6,798 bases of DNA from JAJPXC01 sp964628905 (GTDB lineage Bacteria; Bacteroidota; Bacteroidia; Bacteroidales; Muribaculaceae): positions 1 to 6,798 of the forward strand of contig CAZVNS010000056.1 in NCBI GenBank assembly GCA_964628905.1. Direction: 5' to 3'. The translations under genes were made by a program, and so were the position numbers. This document shows positions 6,578-6,798 of this stretch, piece by piece. Numbering within the stretch: the first letter of the stretch is position 1; every line of letters begins with the position of its first letter. The notes under the pieces were generated by a model that worked only from the letters and a program-made list of their open reading frames with translations, ran no database searches and was not told the DNA's origin.

Positions 6578-6600
6578 GGGCCGCGCTCGGCGCACGGCCC
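6578..6600 (-). terminator. Intrinsic terminator after rnpB
   Basis: On the minus strand the stem GGGCCGTGC pairs with GCGCGGCCC (nine pairs, one of them U-G) around a 5-base GCCGA loop, and is followed directly by TTAATTATT. It lies about a dozen bases past the likely RNase P RNA 3' end, so it should end that transcript and insulate the C-S lyase operon. Its 5' arm overlaps a small alternative hairpin (CCCC-AAAT-GGGG at 6598-6609). Confidence 0.85.
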
Positions 6601-6612
6601 CAAATGGGGGAT

Positions 6613-6798
6613 TTCGGAGCGGTCCCGACGATAAGCCGGGTTATGTCGGGCGGCCGGATGTCATTGCGACCGCGCAGCCGCCGGCCCGTCATTTATCTAC
6701 GCCCGATGTCGCCATAGGGCTCGAGCAGTCTACCCCCCGGCAATGGGCGAGCAACCCTTAAATGCCGGTATACTTGACCTTGCAACCCATAAGACGTG
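6613..6798 (-). ncRNA. rnpB: RNase P RNA, class A, 3' half (5' part beyond window)
   Basis: This is the catalytic RNA of ribonuclease P, which trims tRNA 5' leaders. Reading the minus strand, several conserved blocks appear in the family order and align by eye with the E. coli RNA: GGGTTGCAAGGTCAAGTA near the window edge; GGTAGACTGCTCGAGCC, holding the L15 GGU (6734-6732) that pairs with the tRNA CCA end; GTAGATAAATGAC before the last helix; and ACATAACCCGGCTTATC at 6646-6630, the signature near the 3' end. E. coli has ACAGAACCCGGCTTATC there; I recall the ACATAACC variant from Bacteroidetes. The visible part is roughly the last 185 bases; the specificity domain and the 5' strands of P1-P4 lie outside. 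The mature 3' end is estimated from the 14 bases following CTTATC in E. coli and could be off by several bases. Confidence 0.95.

Overview
The window looks like part of a Bacteroidales chromosome, most likely a gut lineage near Muribaculaceae (inferred). Coding DNA is GC-rich with AC-ended codons while the gaps are AT-rich. Two upstream regions match the Bacteroidetes housekeeping promoter (TTTG about 20 bases before TAnnTTTG), the start codons have A/T-rich leaders without clear Shine-Dalgarno sites, and the protein families fit. Every gene I can support lies on the minus strand, so the biological reading order runs from high to low coordinates.

Right end (about 6578-6798): the 3' half of the RNase P RNA gene (rnpB), cut by the window edge, followed by an intrinsic terminator. 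Next, after a roughly 100-base gap holding a perfect 7-3-7 dyad and a good promoter, comes a three-gene cluster: a PatB/MalY-type PLP-dependent C-S lyase (probable cystathionine beta-lyase, 6420-5260), a MATE-family multidrug/metabolite exporter (5260-3833) whose start codon shares one base with the lyase stop codon, and aspartate-semialdehyde dehydrogenase (3792-2773). The first two are almost certainly translated from one message, and asd follows after 40 AT-rich bases. Asd makes the semialdehyde that leads to lysine, threonine and methionine, and the lyase acts in the transsulfuration route to homocysteine, so two of the three genes belong to aspartate-family and sulfur amino-acid metabolism.

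Middle gap (2438-2772): this is the most structured non-coding part. The end of asd runs into degenerate AGACAAAAAG-type repeats whose complement lies about 50 bases away. Beyond it is a 60-base segment that folds on paper into a compact three-way junction, then a strongly strand-asymmetric A/C-rich tract (G/T on the coding strand) carrying the promoter of the next gene.

Left third (1-2437): one uninterrupted minus-strand reading frame of at least 812 codons, running off the window. It encodes a secreted multi-domain protein: signal peptide, Bacteroidales-type beta-rich N-terminal domain, chitobiase/hexosaminidase C-terminal-like (Fn3-associated) domain, OB-like region, Pro/Thr/Asp/Glu linker, beta-propeller-like region, and the beginning of a SusE/F-like 'LYLAGSFQGWDP' domain. 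It is probably a cell-surface or extracellular binding protein.

I see no mobile element, CRISPR array, tRNA or defence system. The best candidates for something undescribed are the three-way-junction element and the repeat region that supplies the end of asd.
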